This document shows, one piece after another, positions 44,162 to 53,820 of a DNA stretch of 64,000 nucleotides. Both the position numbers and the translations under genes were made by a program. The notes below the pieces were generated by a model. That model searched no databases. It saw only the letters and a list, made by a program, of their open reading frames with translations, and had not been told where the DNA came from. The stretch is from Ypsolopha sequella (Eukaryota > Arthropoda > Insecta > Lepidoptera > Ypsolophidae), in the NCBI GenBank assembly GCA_934047225.1, contig OW203992.1, positions 14,621,501 to 14,685,500 of the forward strand, in the 5' to 3' direction. The number at the start of each line of letters is the position of its first letter. Within the stretch, counting starts at the first letter, position 1.

Positions 44162-44824
44162 TATATCAATCAAAGTCACCTTATATAAATAGTAATACAT
44201 ATGTATAATAAAATAAATTGAACGAAATATCAACGTATTTTGCTATTAATTGGATGAATAAAACGCTTTTTCACAAATGGTGTATAGTATAACAACACAT
44301 GTAGTTTCACCTTACCGGCATTCTCAATCTTCAGCTCACGTTGAAACTAGCTTCGTTCCTCGGGTAAGAAAAAGCGTCTTTTTTTACTTGGCACGAAAAA
44401 TACTTTTCTTTCATCCGTGATGGTGTTTCACCAAGCGCCGACAATCTCTGGTATTAACTTTATTGCTTTTAATTGTTTGTAATTTCAATTAAAAACATGT
44501 TGTCGGGGACTAGGGGATACAATATATTATTCGATAGCTCCCGACAACGGGAGGGGTAAGGTGGGGGATGTTGATCGCCCCCCCCCCTCCCTACTGTATA
44601 CACCAACTGGCATAACAACATCCGTCTATTTTCAACCGAGAGGCACGCTGAATTAACGACGTGTTATATTATCGCTTTTGTTTGTTTACGAAATTCCATT
44701 ACTACTAAAATTAACGCACATGATTAGATGAGCGCGCAAGTTTTTATTTTCAGACATTATCCGTCCAGACAGTAAGTTTATTGTCACGGTTATTTTTCGA
44801 AATTTTTACGCGCGGGTTTCGGCT
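44162..44824. other. No recognisable feature
   Basis: Contains a GC-rich patch with G and C runs (44500-44595: GTTGTCGGGGACTAGG, CCCGACAACGGGAGG) that could form secondary structure. No partner elsewhere. Confidence 0.4.
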
Positions 44825-44832
44825 CTTGGTAG

Positions 44833-45048
44833 CAGTGGCGTGCATAGAACTTTTTTCCATCAGAAGGTCAAGATTAACAATATAAAAAATATGAAAAAAT
44901 TTAAATAACACTTTGGAAAAAGTTGTATGACGCCAGGGTGAACATTTTCATACAAACTTTTTTTTTCAAAGTGATATTTAATTTTTTTTTACTGTCGAAC
45001 TTGATCTTCTGATTGATTTTCCGGAAAAAAGTGCTATGCACGCCACTG
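44833..45048. mobile_element. hAT-type MITE with exact 8 bp target duplication
   Basis: CTTGGTAG occurs directly on both sides (44825-44832, 45049-45056). Ends CAGTGGCGTGCATAGAACTT and its complement AAGTGCTATGCACGCCACTG form terminal inverted repeats of about 28 bp. A second inner inverted pair is CAGAAGGTCAAGATT/AACTTGATCTTCTG. 216 bp and non-coding. CAGTG ends plus an 8 bp duplication define hAT-type insertion. Confidence 0.9.
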
Positions 45049-45111
45049 CTTGGTAGAACTCGGAACATTATTACACTTATTTCTACTAATTAATAATAAA
45101 AAAAAGTCAAA

Positions 45112-45226
45112 TACGTCAAATATTTTCATTGAAATTTTTTTCAGTCTGTATATTCCGTATTAACTCGAGGACCACTCAACAAATTTGAATACGGTTTTCT
45201 TTACTTTCATCGTAGTGACTTTAATC
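45112..45226 (+). repeat. Helitron-like relic, left portion
   Basis: TAACTCGAGGACCACTCAAC, ACGGTTTTCTTTACTTTCAT and CGTAGTGACTTTAATC resemble 53430-53500 (GAAAACCACTCAACGGATTT ... CATAGTGACCCTGGTTAACT). Its continuation lies at 46774-46892 beyond the 45227-46773 insertion. Confidence 0.5.
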
Positions 45227-45305
45227 ACAGTATAGATAAGTAAAACAGTATTATGTCTTCATATAAAACGGCCGAAACGCGCGCTTCCAAATCTCGGTTC
45301 ATACC

Positions 45306-45628
45306 TAGGGTTCCCAACCCTCCGCGAACGCCCGGGAGACTCCGGGAATATTGTTCAACCTCCCAAGCTCCCGGGATGCAATAAATTCTCCGGAATTTCT
45401 AAAACAAAACAATTGTCATTAATGAAATAGATAATTCACGCGAACTTTAATGACTAATTAATGACTAATTTAAGGACGAAATAAATTGTGACTTTTTATA
45501 TCAAATATAAATGATGCTTCTACGAAACAAAGCAAATTAAAAATAACAAATATTATCGACTTTCATTCAATTGCCTACCGATTTGTTCAAATCTCCCGGG
45601 TTGGTTCCTCCGAGAGTTGGCAACCCTA
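45306..45628. mobile_element. hAT-type MITE with near-perfect 8 bp duplication
   Basis: The left end TAGGGTTCCCAACCCTCCG mirrors CGAGAGTTGGCAACCCTA. Flanks are TTCATACC (45298-45305) and TTCACACC (45629-45636), 7 of 8 identical. Both subterminal regions carry CCCGGG. 323 bp, non-coding. Confidence 0.75.
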
Positions 45629-45655
45629 TTCACACCTCATATTAGGGGTGCGCCG

Positions 45656-46165
45656 CAGTTAAGAAGATGGCATACCCTAGCAACTTTTTTTATTACCCGT
45701 CCAGCACGATAAGTCTAATGGCAAACACTTTATTTGCTTTTCATAGAGGCGATTATATGTTGGCTCCTTGGCCTCTTTTTCTTAGACGCGTAATACTAGT
45801 GATCACGCAGCGAAACAACAAATTGGTGTGTTTTTAGCTAATACTGAAATATTTTGTAGGGACAAAAGTATTGAATATAGGTGATATACCTTCATATTTC
45901 AATTACGTATTTTATGAAGAAAAAATCAAGTTGATCTCTTAACCACGTTCTTCAAGCGAACGTTTGAAAACCAAAAAAATAGAGGGTGCAAAACGTTTTT
46001 TTTTTGACAAAAGTATAAATCTTAGTACATTGATTATACGTAAGATCCCTAGAGAAAAGATTAATAAACCAAATATATTTTTTTCAATACAAGGAGAGTC
46101 CGAATTTCTTCAAACGAATCCTAGATAGACTGGAGTTGGTCATGCTCTAGGCTCAGGTACAGTCT
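45656..46165 (-). repeat. 530 bp repeat G, right member of the inverted pair
   Basis: Reverse complement of 42530-43057: CAGTTAAGAAGATGGCATAC at its left, GCTCTAGGCTCAGGTACAGT at its right. The two members lie 2.6 kb apart. Confidence 0.8.
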
Positions 46166-46782
46166 GAAGTACAGACGCGGAGAGTGTAAGACGCCACCCG
46201 ATTCCCGCGCATTAATGTGGGCTAGCCCTACCACATAATAAACAATAATAATGTGGCCCTACAGAAGTGCGTTCATTAAATAACCCTGGGCTGGGTAGGA
46301 ACACTGGGGTTGTAACGTTGAGTTTTTGAACGGGTTCGTCGTGTAGCGACACTCCAAACGTCAGTTGTCATTTTTTCATAATATTTAGTATAACAACGTT
46401 GAGAGGATCCCTTCTGTACGAAATTTAACATAAATATATCAACTATAACGTTGAGAAGACCCCTTCGGTACGAAAATTAACGTCATGTCATTTACGAAAA
46501 TTAACGTGAATGTCAGGTGACGTTTGGAGCCTATGCGAACCTTGCGAACCCTGCTCAGAGTTGATGTTGAAAAATTCGACACCAGTGTAGCGACACTGTC
46601 ATTTTTAAACGGTCGGTGTTGAGACGCGAGTTCATTATTGAACGGGTTAGTGTTGCGACCCGGGTAGGAAACCCAACCCGGTGTGAGTTTATGAACGACT
46701 ATCTGCGTGCGTCTACCGAGCGTTGTTTCGAGGACACTGCCCCAGATGGAATACTGTTACTTATCTATACTGTACTTTGGTC

Positions 46783-46892
46783 AACATATAGGCCATACGG
46801 GCATTGATAAAATAACCACCAAGCTGAAAACTGTTGATAATATACATTGATTGAATAACACTTCCACGGGATCAAAGCCGCGGGCAAAAACT
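46783..46892 (+). repeat. Helitron-like relic, right portion with 3' end
   Basis: TAAAATAACCACCAAGCTGA, AAACTGTTGATAATATACAT and CACGGGATCAAAGCCGCGGG followed by CAAAAACTA, a mutated form of the CGAAGCCGCGGGC...CTAGT end. It continues the relic at 45112-45226. Confidence 0.5.
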
Positions 46893-47546
46893 ATTTTTGA
46901 ATAAAATGCACATGGGCCAGTTTCCTTGTTTGTTTTTACTATTTCTTTCCCAACCAGCTTCGGGTATTGCGATCTTTAAGTGGTTTCTGTTAAGTTCTGC
47001 TGATTATTGTCTGATTTGTCTGATCGTATATTAAACTGGAAGTACTAAAATTAATTTCTTTCAATAAAGCAGTCGTTATTCAAACGTAATAAAATCTATT
47101 TCACTGTGAATAAATTAAGTTTTAGTACCAGTTAGTCTTCAAAATAAGTTTCATTGTTTACGCTGTTTGTTGCTAAAGTCGGATTTTTATAAAAGGACAA
47201 ACTGACCGTTCGTAATAGTGGGAAATGCGCTTTTTAACATAAGTAAAATCATTTACATCCGTAAAAGCTTCAATGGGTGCCTTACAACTGGCTGGTATAA
47301 ACATAACACAGATTAAAAGTAACCAACACTATTTTATTTTGAACGACTCCATGACTCCTCTTTTCTAAAACTTCGAAACGCTAGCAAGATCGTTGCCGCG
47401 CGGCACGCTCTCGCGATGTTGAAATCGGGGCGCTCCCCGCGTCTACGGCTAAACCACGCCCCTCAAGCTCTCATAATTTTTTTTCATATCGCCTTAACAT
47501 CGATGGTGCATAAGGCCGCTCCACACTCTCGGCGAGACTCGCTATG
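46893..47546. other. No clear feature; one piggyBac-like end
   Basis: TTTTCATATCGCCTTAA (47481-47497) is the same terminus as family E (TACATATCGCC-TTAA at 52424), but no matching left end is visible. A GC-rich patch lies at 47380-47460. Confidence 0.35.
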
Positions 47547-47582
47547 AAGGGGACAAAGCTATAGCTATAGCTTTGTCCCCTT
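47547..47582. repeat. Perfect 36 bp palindrome
   Basis: AAGGGGACAAAGCTATAG is followed immediately by its exact reverse complement. Imperfect symmetry extends further out (CACTCTCGGCGAGACTCG against CGAGCCTGTCGCC-like sequence), giving arms of perhaps 45 bp. Confidence 0.9.
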
Positions 47583-48001
47583 CAGGCGACAGGCTCGCTG
47601 AGAATGTAGAGGCCATTTCTCATTGCTACTATTGCAACATTCAAAAGTTTGCGACAGTGTTAAATGGCTCGTGCATCGTAGGAGTTGAAAGCACATTTCC
47701 TTCTATCGCGTACTGTCATTTTACTTCAGCCAATCAAGAGGCCCCTCTGCGCCTGAATTTTTCTCAATATTCATACAAAAGGTAAAAACCGAATGTGAAG
47801 TCAACAGCTTATTTTCGTCATATTTTTTTTCATAAGTATTATCTAATGACATCTAATTACGTCTCTATACATCCCAAAAAGCAAAATTTGATGAAACACC
47901 ATTATAATAGCTGTCAGAATATCGTGAATATGCCTCGTTTTTACGCAAAGTTTAGCAAGTTTTATATTTTTATATATACTGGAAATTAAATAAAAACCAG
48001 C
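47583..48001. other. No recognisable feature
   Basis: Two short open frames (47573-47785, 47795-47989) show no family resemblance. Confidence 0.4.
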
Positions 48002-48055
48002 CAAGTGCGTGTCGGGCCACGCGCATTATAGGCTTCCGTAGTTGCCCGTCGCAAT
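48002..48055 (+). repeat. Terminal fragment of a CCAAGTGCGTGTCGG repeat
   Basis: CAGCCAAGTGCGTGTCGGGC, CACGCGCATTATAGGCTTCC and GTAGTTGCCCGTCGC resemble the AAAACCGGCCAAGTGCGTGTCGG...GGGTTCCGTAG repeat end common in Lepidoptera (from memory). Confidence 0.5.
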
Positions 48056-48385
48056 ATGCGGTCTTAGATTGTTCATAATTTACTACATACATATATTTAC
48101 CGCCTGTTTTACACGTTTAAGTAATTTTCAATGAAATTTGTACGAAATTTTCATTTTAAGTTGGTCGACTATCGCTCGTTGACTTGTAAAGCCTACTTAG
48201 CTGTGATAGTTTTCTTTTTAAATTCTTTATATGTAGAGTGTGTCTAATGAAAGCTGAGAGTGATAATTAATCGTTTTCAGGAACTGGCCACACTGGCTCA
48301 CACTGCGTTAAATGTCAATTCTTGTTTTTATAACCTCATCACCCAACCGTATTTCTGAATAATTTTGTGTATTTCGTCCTAAATA

Positions 48386-48535
48386 ATGCCTAAAACAATA
48401 AGAAGCGGTGTCAGAAAGATTTTATACGGTTTATTTAAAAACTACCAGGACGAGAAAAGTGAACGCGATGCTGTTCTCAATAAAAAAGTGCAATTGTTTA
48501 CATTGATTTCGGAAATTGCTGATAGGTTCTACTGA
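48386..48535 (+). pseudogene. Transposase N-terminal remnant
   Basis: A 49-codon frame starts MPKTIRSGVRKILYGLFKNY, continues QDEKSERDAVLN and ends SEIADRFY-stop. The MPK..RSG.R..I start followed by a charged segment is like the N-terminal helix-turn-helix region of a Tc1/mariner-superfamily DDE transposase family found in insects (from memory). It lies in the same strand and element as 48912-49189, and no catalytic residues remain. Whether the 49-residue peptide is expressed is unknown. Confidence 0.5.
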
Positions 48536-48694
48536 ACTGGTTTTGATACTTACTAGATTTAAGTATTTAATATTACATTTTTAACTCAATAAAACTTTTC
48601 AGGATTTACATTTATTAGACATGGTCTATCAACATGGCAGTTTTAAATGTTGAGTCTATCGAAATATTATAAATACTTCGATGGTGGATTCGAA

Positions 48695-48875
48695 CATGGG
48701 CGCCGGCAGATTTTATTGTCAGGGGGCTATAAATTATAATTATATAAACTTATTTGCATCCTTATAATTATAATAAAAACAAGATAACACGTTCGGACAA
48801 TTACGTCGCGTTTTTTCATAAAAAAATTGTAATAAAAAAAGTGCATCCTCTCGCACTCTCCTCCCGACGCCCATG
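48695..48875. mobile_element. Possible MITE with CATGGGCGCCGG ends
   Basis: CATGGGCGCCGGCAG at the left mirrors CTCCCGACGCCCATG at the right (13 of 15). It lies in the gap between the two transposase remnants. The interior is AT-rich with TATAATTATAAT palindromic tracts. No target duplication established. Confidence 0.4.
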
Positions 48876-48911
48876 GATTATAATTGTAATACATTACAAT
48901 TATAATTGTCG

Positions 48912-49189
48912 CAGGTAAAAATTTGGGAGTACCTGCTAAAGAAATGGAAAAACTAATAATAGAATCATTTTCAAGCATTACGCCCAATGACTGGAAAAAA
49001 TATACAGACCATGTAATTCATGTTGAAAATTAATACAAGAAAAGAGACAATATACTTGAGGATGAACTAAATCAGTTTATCATTAATGTAAGAGATGATG
49101 GTGATAGTGATGATGAAAGTGATGGTGACATGGACGATTTTTTTACTGGCATTGAATTCCTCGAATCAGACTTCGATTACGATTTGTAA
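48912..49189 (+). pseudogene. Transposase C-terminal remnant with acidic tail
   Basis: The frame reads NLGVPAKEMEKLIIESFSS, ITPNDWKKYTDHVIHVEN, a TAA stop (49031-49033), then YKKRDNILEDELNQFIINV, an acidic stretch RDDGDSDDESDGDMDD, and a natural stop at 49187. The I....W.K...HV...E..Y...D pattern followed by an acidic end is the C-terminal signature of a DDE transposase family common in Lepidoptera and other animals (from memory). One stop codon inactivates it. Confidence 0.6.
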
Positions 49190-49323
49190 TTTTTGTATAA
49201 TATTTCGATATTAAATATATTTTTATTAAAAAAAAACCTTTATTATTATTGAAGTAGTCTGGTTTAAATCCCTATGTTTTCTTCTAAGGAAACCTCGATA
49301 GCAGGAAACATAGAATTATATAT

Positions 49324-49382
49324 ATCGTCACGACATGAATCCCCAAGGGCGTGTCAGGAATTAACAGATCATCAGAGGTGAC
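49324..49382 (-). repeat. SINE 3' end fragment
   Basis: TATCGTCACGACATGAATCC, CCAAGGGCGTGTCAG and a separated AGAGGTGAC match the 3' terminus of the SINE at 37221 in the same orientation. Confidence 0.6.
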
Positions 49383-49695
49383 ATTAATGCATAGATTTAG
49401 GATTAATGCATAGAATTATGAAAACTAAACAACTAGCATACGTAATTAATTAGAGTAATTACAATCAAAATGTTAATGAATACTTTATTATTATTAATTT
49501 CCTATGCGTATGCACCCAGTCTTACAATCATAAAAACTTCTCTAGACATTTTTTTGCTTTACAATTTCCTATTATTCCTGAAGCTAAGAAGTAAGTATCA
49601 AATACGTTTATTCCTAGTAAATCCGGGGATACCCAACCTATATTTTTTAAATTTGCCGCCGTTTTTCACTCTCAGCTTTCATTAGACAGACTCTA

Positions 49696-50344
49696 TATAT
49701 ATATATATATATATATAATATACAGGGCTATTTTTGGAATATCATATATCCAAAAACAACCGTTTAGCTGGCAGGGGGGGAGACACTTGACTCTAACAAA
49801 AATTTGCACTTTAAAGCTTAATATTTCGCAAACGGATCCCTGAGTCAAAAAATAGTTTACACAAACGCACAACATTTTTGAAAGACCTACCCAATGACAA
49901 TGATTCAACCCCACTTCGCGTGTATTTGAAGTCACAAGAAAATAAAATATAAAAAAATATTAATTGTTTCTGACTTCATAAAACTGAAATAAGTTTAAAA
50001 TAAGATCACGAAAAGGTGATAAATAAATAATTAGACCAATAAGTTTTTCACTTTAAGAATAAAAAAAACAAATCAGGTTTAATTTTTCTAGTGAACGTGG
50101 TGAATTTCAGACGGTGGAGAAAAACAATATGAGTTAAACCTGCATGCTACAAAAAGCGCGTATTTGTGCCCAAAGTATCGCGATAAAACTCACCCCTGAG
50201 CAGGCCGGGGTTGTTGGTAAAAGCACCGTATAAGAAAGTAGACAGTAGTTTAACTGGGCGGTGTCCTTGAAATCAATACCTACAGCCGCTTGGGCGGCCA
50301 ACTGACTGTTTACTTATTTGATAATGCTATATTAAATTGTCGCA
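49696..50344. other. TA microsatellite then unannotated sequence
   Basis: A TA run (49695-49718) is followed by ATACAGGGCTATTTTTGGAA and GGCAGGGGGGGAGACAC, possibly an end of an unidentified element. A short SINE-like phrase, GTGCCCAAAGTATCGCGATA, is at 50167. Confidence 0.4.
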
Positions 50345-50400
50345 TTACTTAAGGCTTATGTCCAGCAGTGGTCGAACTAGACTGATGGATGGGTGGATGA
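50345..50400 (+). repeat. LINE tail fragment
   Basis: AAGGCTTATGTCCAGCAGTG, GTCGAACTAGACTGATGGAT and GGGTGGATGA: the RTE-type tail encoding KAYVQQW, with nothing recognisable upstream. Confidence 0.6.
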
Positions 50401-50525
50401 TTATTATTTAATTTAAACAGCCATACAATGCACAACACATTCTATAATTTTGTGGCATAATGTGGGAGCGGCTTACAGTGTCAACGCGGCAACGTGCGTA
50501 CATAACTGCGGTGCGACTGCGACTG

Positions 50526-50582
50526 TCGTAAACTGAGTTGAACCATGGACGATGTATTTATTCGTCCATGGTTGAACCGAGT
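50526..50582. repeat. Hairpin with 23 bp arms
   Basis: AAACTGAGTTGAACCATGGA plus CGA pairs with TCGTCCATGGTTGAACCGAG plus TTT (three mismatches) around an 8-9 bp loop. Confidence 0.7.
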
Positions 50583-52033
50583 TTTGGGAGAGGTTCATTT
50601 AAGCCCGTTTGTGTGAAGATAGAATACTGTCTACTTCCTTATACTGTGATAAAAGCTTAATATAAGGAATACAAATCCTTATTCTAAGGATAAAAGAGAG
50701 CGTGATAAAGTGTTGTATTGACTGATCTAGTGAAACTTGACACTCGAAAACACTACCTCTTTCGGGCATATATTTCGTGTGACAATAATATACCATATGA
50801 ATACCGCTTGAGAAATGTTTGTTATTCGAAGCCGGTTCAGTGGCGAATTCAGAAAAAGCTCAAGGGGGGAGGGGCGAAAAGACATCTTGAACTATGTAGT
50901 TTGGGTGTTATAACTAATAACGTAATCATTATAATATATAAACCGGTCTACTGCGATCAAACCTTTTTACCTTTTTTTACGAAAAGGACACCCGACGTTT
51001 CGAGGCAGTTGCATGTCTCGTCACGGAACACTTGGTCTACGGGAAACTGGCAAGTATGGCGAGGCGCAGTGATGAAATGCAGGTGACGACATAAGTATTT
51101 TCCTTCTACCCGCAAAAACATCGTTTATATATATTACCCGTTTATATATATTACAATATGTACGAAACGTGACAGTTTGCAATAAATAAATAACATGATA
51201 CCAAAATAATCAAACACATGCAAATTTCAAGTTTTTTTTTAATCTGTTTACACACACATAACAAGACAATGCCATCTTGATAATTTGTATTGTATTCTTA
51301 TAACAAAAAGACCGCATGGGGGGGGGGGTGATCCGCGCCCCTCATACAGAATACATGGTATTCATTCAAGTCTCGCTTTGTACGATAAACTTTGCATGAC
51401 CGCATTGAAACAATATATAAATTTATATGCTGACGTATTACCATTGTCGTGAGTATTTATTTCCTACTTAATTCTCCAACTCGTGTAAAAGAGCGTATAA
51501 ACGCGAACGTTAAGTTTATTCATTTATTATTATTATTTATTTAAGTTAACCATCTTATTCGTGTTATAGTTAGTACCTGGGTGGGCGACCGAGCTCCACT
51601 TCTTTGGGCAAAAAATACGAACGTAACAAAAAACGGAATAATGTAAAAATGTTCGGGGAAATACCTACGGAGACGTAAAAAAAAACTTTTTCTCTAGCAT
51701 GAATCCAGGAACCGCTTCGAAAGATTTTCTCAGTTCGAAACAAACCTAAACAGAGCTACTGACGTGCCTAACATGATGCGAAATCAACACAAGATTGGTG
51801 ATTTTCTCGTAAAAACTCACAAAAACGACTTTTCACAGATAGGAAATCGATTTTTCACCCCCAAAAACTTTTACACTCTAAATTTTATGGAAATCCTCAG
51901 TGCCGTTTTTAGAACACGATTACAAATAAATATCAAATACCTATATTGCTTGTTTAATAGTATTAGATAAAAATAATTGATAGTATAGATGACTTATGTT
52001 ATGAGAAATAGCACCACATTCGTACACGTATAC
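50583..52033. other. No confident feature
   Basis: At 50840, CAGTGGCGAATTCAGAAAAA looks like a single hAT-style end. At 50960-51080 a stretch with GACGTTTCGAGGCAGTTGCA resembles a dispersed lepidopteran repeat. A 13 bp G run lies at about 51318. No coding trace. Confidence 0.35.
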
Positions 52034-52427
52034 TTAAGAGGCTATGTGAATTTTATTTTTGTCACTGTCACTCTAAGCGAAAAAACGCGCAGTGCGAGAG
52101 GGGCGGATTCAGGGCGAAAGACAAAGAAGATAGTTTGAATTATTATAAAAAAAAACTGAAATAGCTAACAAAATTTCCAAAATCATAAATCTAGATATTT
52201 ACTCATCATCATGGTTCCTATTCGTCAAACGATGAGAAAAAGAGTGTTTGAAGACCTCATTTCAACAACTATTTTCTTTCCAGGAAAGTTTATCCAAACA
52301 TGTTTTCCAAAAACAAACCCTAGATTATATAGTCAGAATGCATATACCAGAACTCGTTACACTTTTCCGCAGATTTCATGAAATACGCAGAAAAGAAGTA
52401 CCCGTATTTTTTTACATATCGCCTTAA
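52034..52427. mobile_element. TTAA-flanked MITE family E, copy 3 (complete)
   Basis: TTAA at 52034-52037 and 52424-52427. Ends GAGGCTATGTGAATTTTA and TTTTTACATATCGCC are imperfect inverted repeats. The interior is the reverse complement of 41926-42341 (CACTGTCACTC, GGGGCGGATTCAGGGCGAAA, TTTATCCAAACATGTTTTCC). TTAA duplication is the hallmark of piggyBac-type insertion; transposase absent. Confidence 0.75.
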
Positions 52428-52655
52428 GGCGCTACGAAAAAAAAAACGACTTTAATGTATTATTTTGATAAGTTAGTATATTATTTTTGGAATCTTTTTC
52501 TAGGAACCTGTTAAGCAAAAACGCGATTGGAGTAATTCGGCTCGATACAAATATTTATTGAAATTCTACTTTTTCTCGAATCCGTCCCTCTCGCACTGAG
52601 GGTTTTTTCGCATATGAAGTAACAGGGACGCTAAAACTTTTACATGTCGCCTTAA
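52428..52655. mobile_element. Second TTAA element sharing the TTAA of copy 3
   Basis: Starts GGCGCTACGAAAA right after TTAA 52424-52427 and ends TTTTACATGTCGCC-TTAA (52652-52655). Near the right end, GAATCCGTCCCTCTCGCACT resembles the subterminal region of family E (GAATCCGCCCCTCTCGCACT at about 42267). Confidence 0.6.
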
Positions 52656-52828
52656 CACAGAAAACATGAATAAATTAATACATGAAAACAACTCTAAATA
52701 TACCTAATAAGAATAACCAAAACTGCTAACTATAAAGTTACATTTCCTACCAAGTTGGTAGTACCAACCAATGAAAGACATCGTTCTGAGCTATCAAATA
52801 TACATAATTAAGAAAATACATACCTAGT

Positions 52829-52993
52829 AAAGCCGATTCTAAAGGCTTTAATTTTATTTTTAGTGCTGTCAAAACTAAATTTTTTCTAAAGTATTTTAGC
52901 TTCTGTATCTAGCGTTTAAAAACCATTTTGCAATGAAGAAAATTTAGTTTTGACAGCACTAAAACTAAAATTAAAGCCGTAAGAATCGGCTTT
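52829..52993. mobile_element. Short MITE (AGCCGATTCT family), copy 2
   Basis: TAAAGCCGATTCTAAAGGCT mirrors AAGCCGTAAGAATCGGCTTT plus A, with the same AGTGCTGTCAAAACTAAATT inner arm as 14355-14490 and a different, longer centre. Confidence 0.8.
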
Positions 52994-53429
52994 ATTATTA
53001 ATTTATATATTATACCTCAGCTCTTAGTTTGGTAAATAAGTATCTTATCTCGGGAAAATTAATTTACTTGTAAGCAATATTAGTTTGCTTCGTTATTATT
53101 CGAACTTGATATTAAAACAATAAATAATGTTTTCGAAGTTAAGTTGGCATTATTAGTTTTAGTAATATCTCTGTATTCGTAAATGCGGTTAGTTTCAACC
53201 ATATTTGATTAGATTAGTAAAAAAGTTGTGACTGTATAATGGTTATTTTTGCGTAATTGAATTGGGTTATTGGTATTGTACAGATCGCACCAAACTTCTA
53301 GTATTTGCATCGACAGGAACAAAATGTATGGGATGTTCTTCGGAGGAGCAACTTCAGAGAGGACTAGAAGCTTGGCGCTATCTGTACCGAGGCAAAAACG
53401 GCAATTTTTGTCTGTCTGTTTGTTCCGAT
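52994..53429. other. No recognisable feature
   Basis: No repeat partner or coding trace. Confidence 0.4.
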
Positions 53430-53560
53430 TTAACTTGAAAACCACTCAACGGATTTGGGTGTGGTTTTCTTTATTAACCTCATAGTGACCCTGGTTAACT
53501 TTAATAAAATAACTGCCAAGCCGAAAACTGACGATAATTGAAAGACCGAGGGCAAAAGTT
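53430..53560 (+). repeat. Helitron-like 3' relic
   Basis: GAAAACCACTCAACGGATTT, GGTGTGGTTTTCTTTATTAA, CATAGTGACCCTGGTTAACT, AATAACTGCCAAGCCGAAAA, then GACCGAGGGCAAAAGTTA. It matches the two pieces at 45112-45226 and 46783-46892 and shows their original continuity. Confidence 0.5.
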
Positions 53561-53625
53561 AATAAAGACTAAGAGGTAAACAACATTTAAATTGGAAAAA
53601 AAATCTGGTGTTTAGTAAGTAATTT

Positions 53626-53820
53626 TGGCAATGTTGGGGTGTTGACTGAGTGAAACACAGGTTAGCGGTTAATAGTCCGATATATTCTAGTGGCTACAAC
53701 CACGTAAGAAAACACGTTGATACTACACAAAGTCGGGAAGAGAACTGGCGTGGCTACGTGCCTTGCCATAAGTCGTGCGCAATTACTTATTGCTACAATC
53801 AGCAATTTCATGACTCCACA
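53626..53820 (-). repeat. LTR (downstream on the minus strand)
   Basis: On the plus strand it starts TGGCAATGTTGGGGTGTTGA and ends TTTCATGACTCCACA. TG...CA termini on both strands. Same length and sequence as 56558-56752. Confidence 0.85.

Larger units (their letters stand above)
45227..46773. mobile_element. 1.55 kb element with 24 bp inverted ends and an imperfect 9 bp target duplication
   Basis: ACAGTATAGATAAGTAA..CAGTATT at the left mirrors AATACTG..TTACTTATCTATACTGT at the right (two extra bases in the left copy). ACTTTAATC (45218-45226) and ACTTTGGTC (46774-46782) flank it, 7 of 9 identical. The flanks rejoin into a Helitron relic as in 53430-53560. It contains a hAT MITE (45306-45628) and repeat G (45656-46165). 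A 9 bp duplication suggests a Mutator-like element, but no transposase is visible. Confidence 0.55.
48236..49693 (+). mobile_element. Internally deleted Tc1/mariner-superfamily transposon
   Basis: GAGTGTGTCTAATGAAAGCT plus GAGAGTGA at the left matches the reverse complement of the right end at 27 of 28 positions. TA flanks both sides (48234-48235, 49694-49695). Remnants of both ends of a transposase lie inside (48386-48535 and 48912-49189); the catalytic middle is missing and replaced by other sequence. A SINE tail (49324-49382) is inserted near the right. Confidence 0.75.

Noticed and set aside
49470..49685. Hydrophobic 71-codon frame resembling a signal or membrane peptide
   Set aside because: Hydrophobicity follows from T-rich sequence at the end of a decayed Tc1/mariner-type element; no supporting context.
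50718..51086. 122-codon frame
   Set aside because: No family resemblance, mixed composition, and it crosses sequence resembling dispersed repeats.
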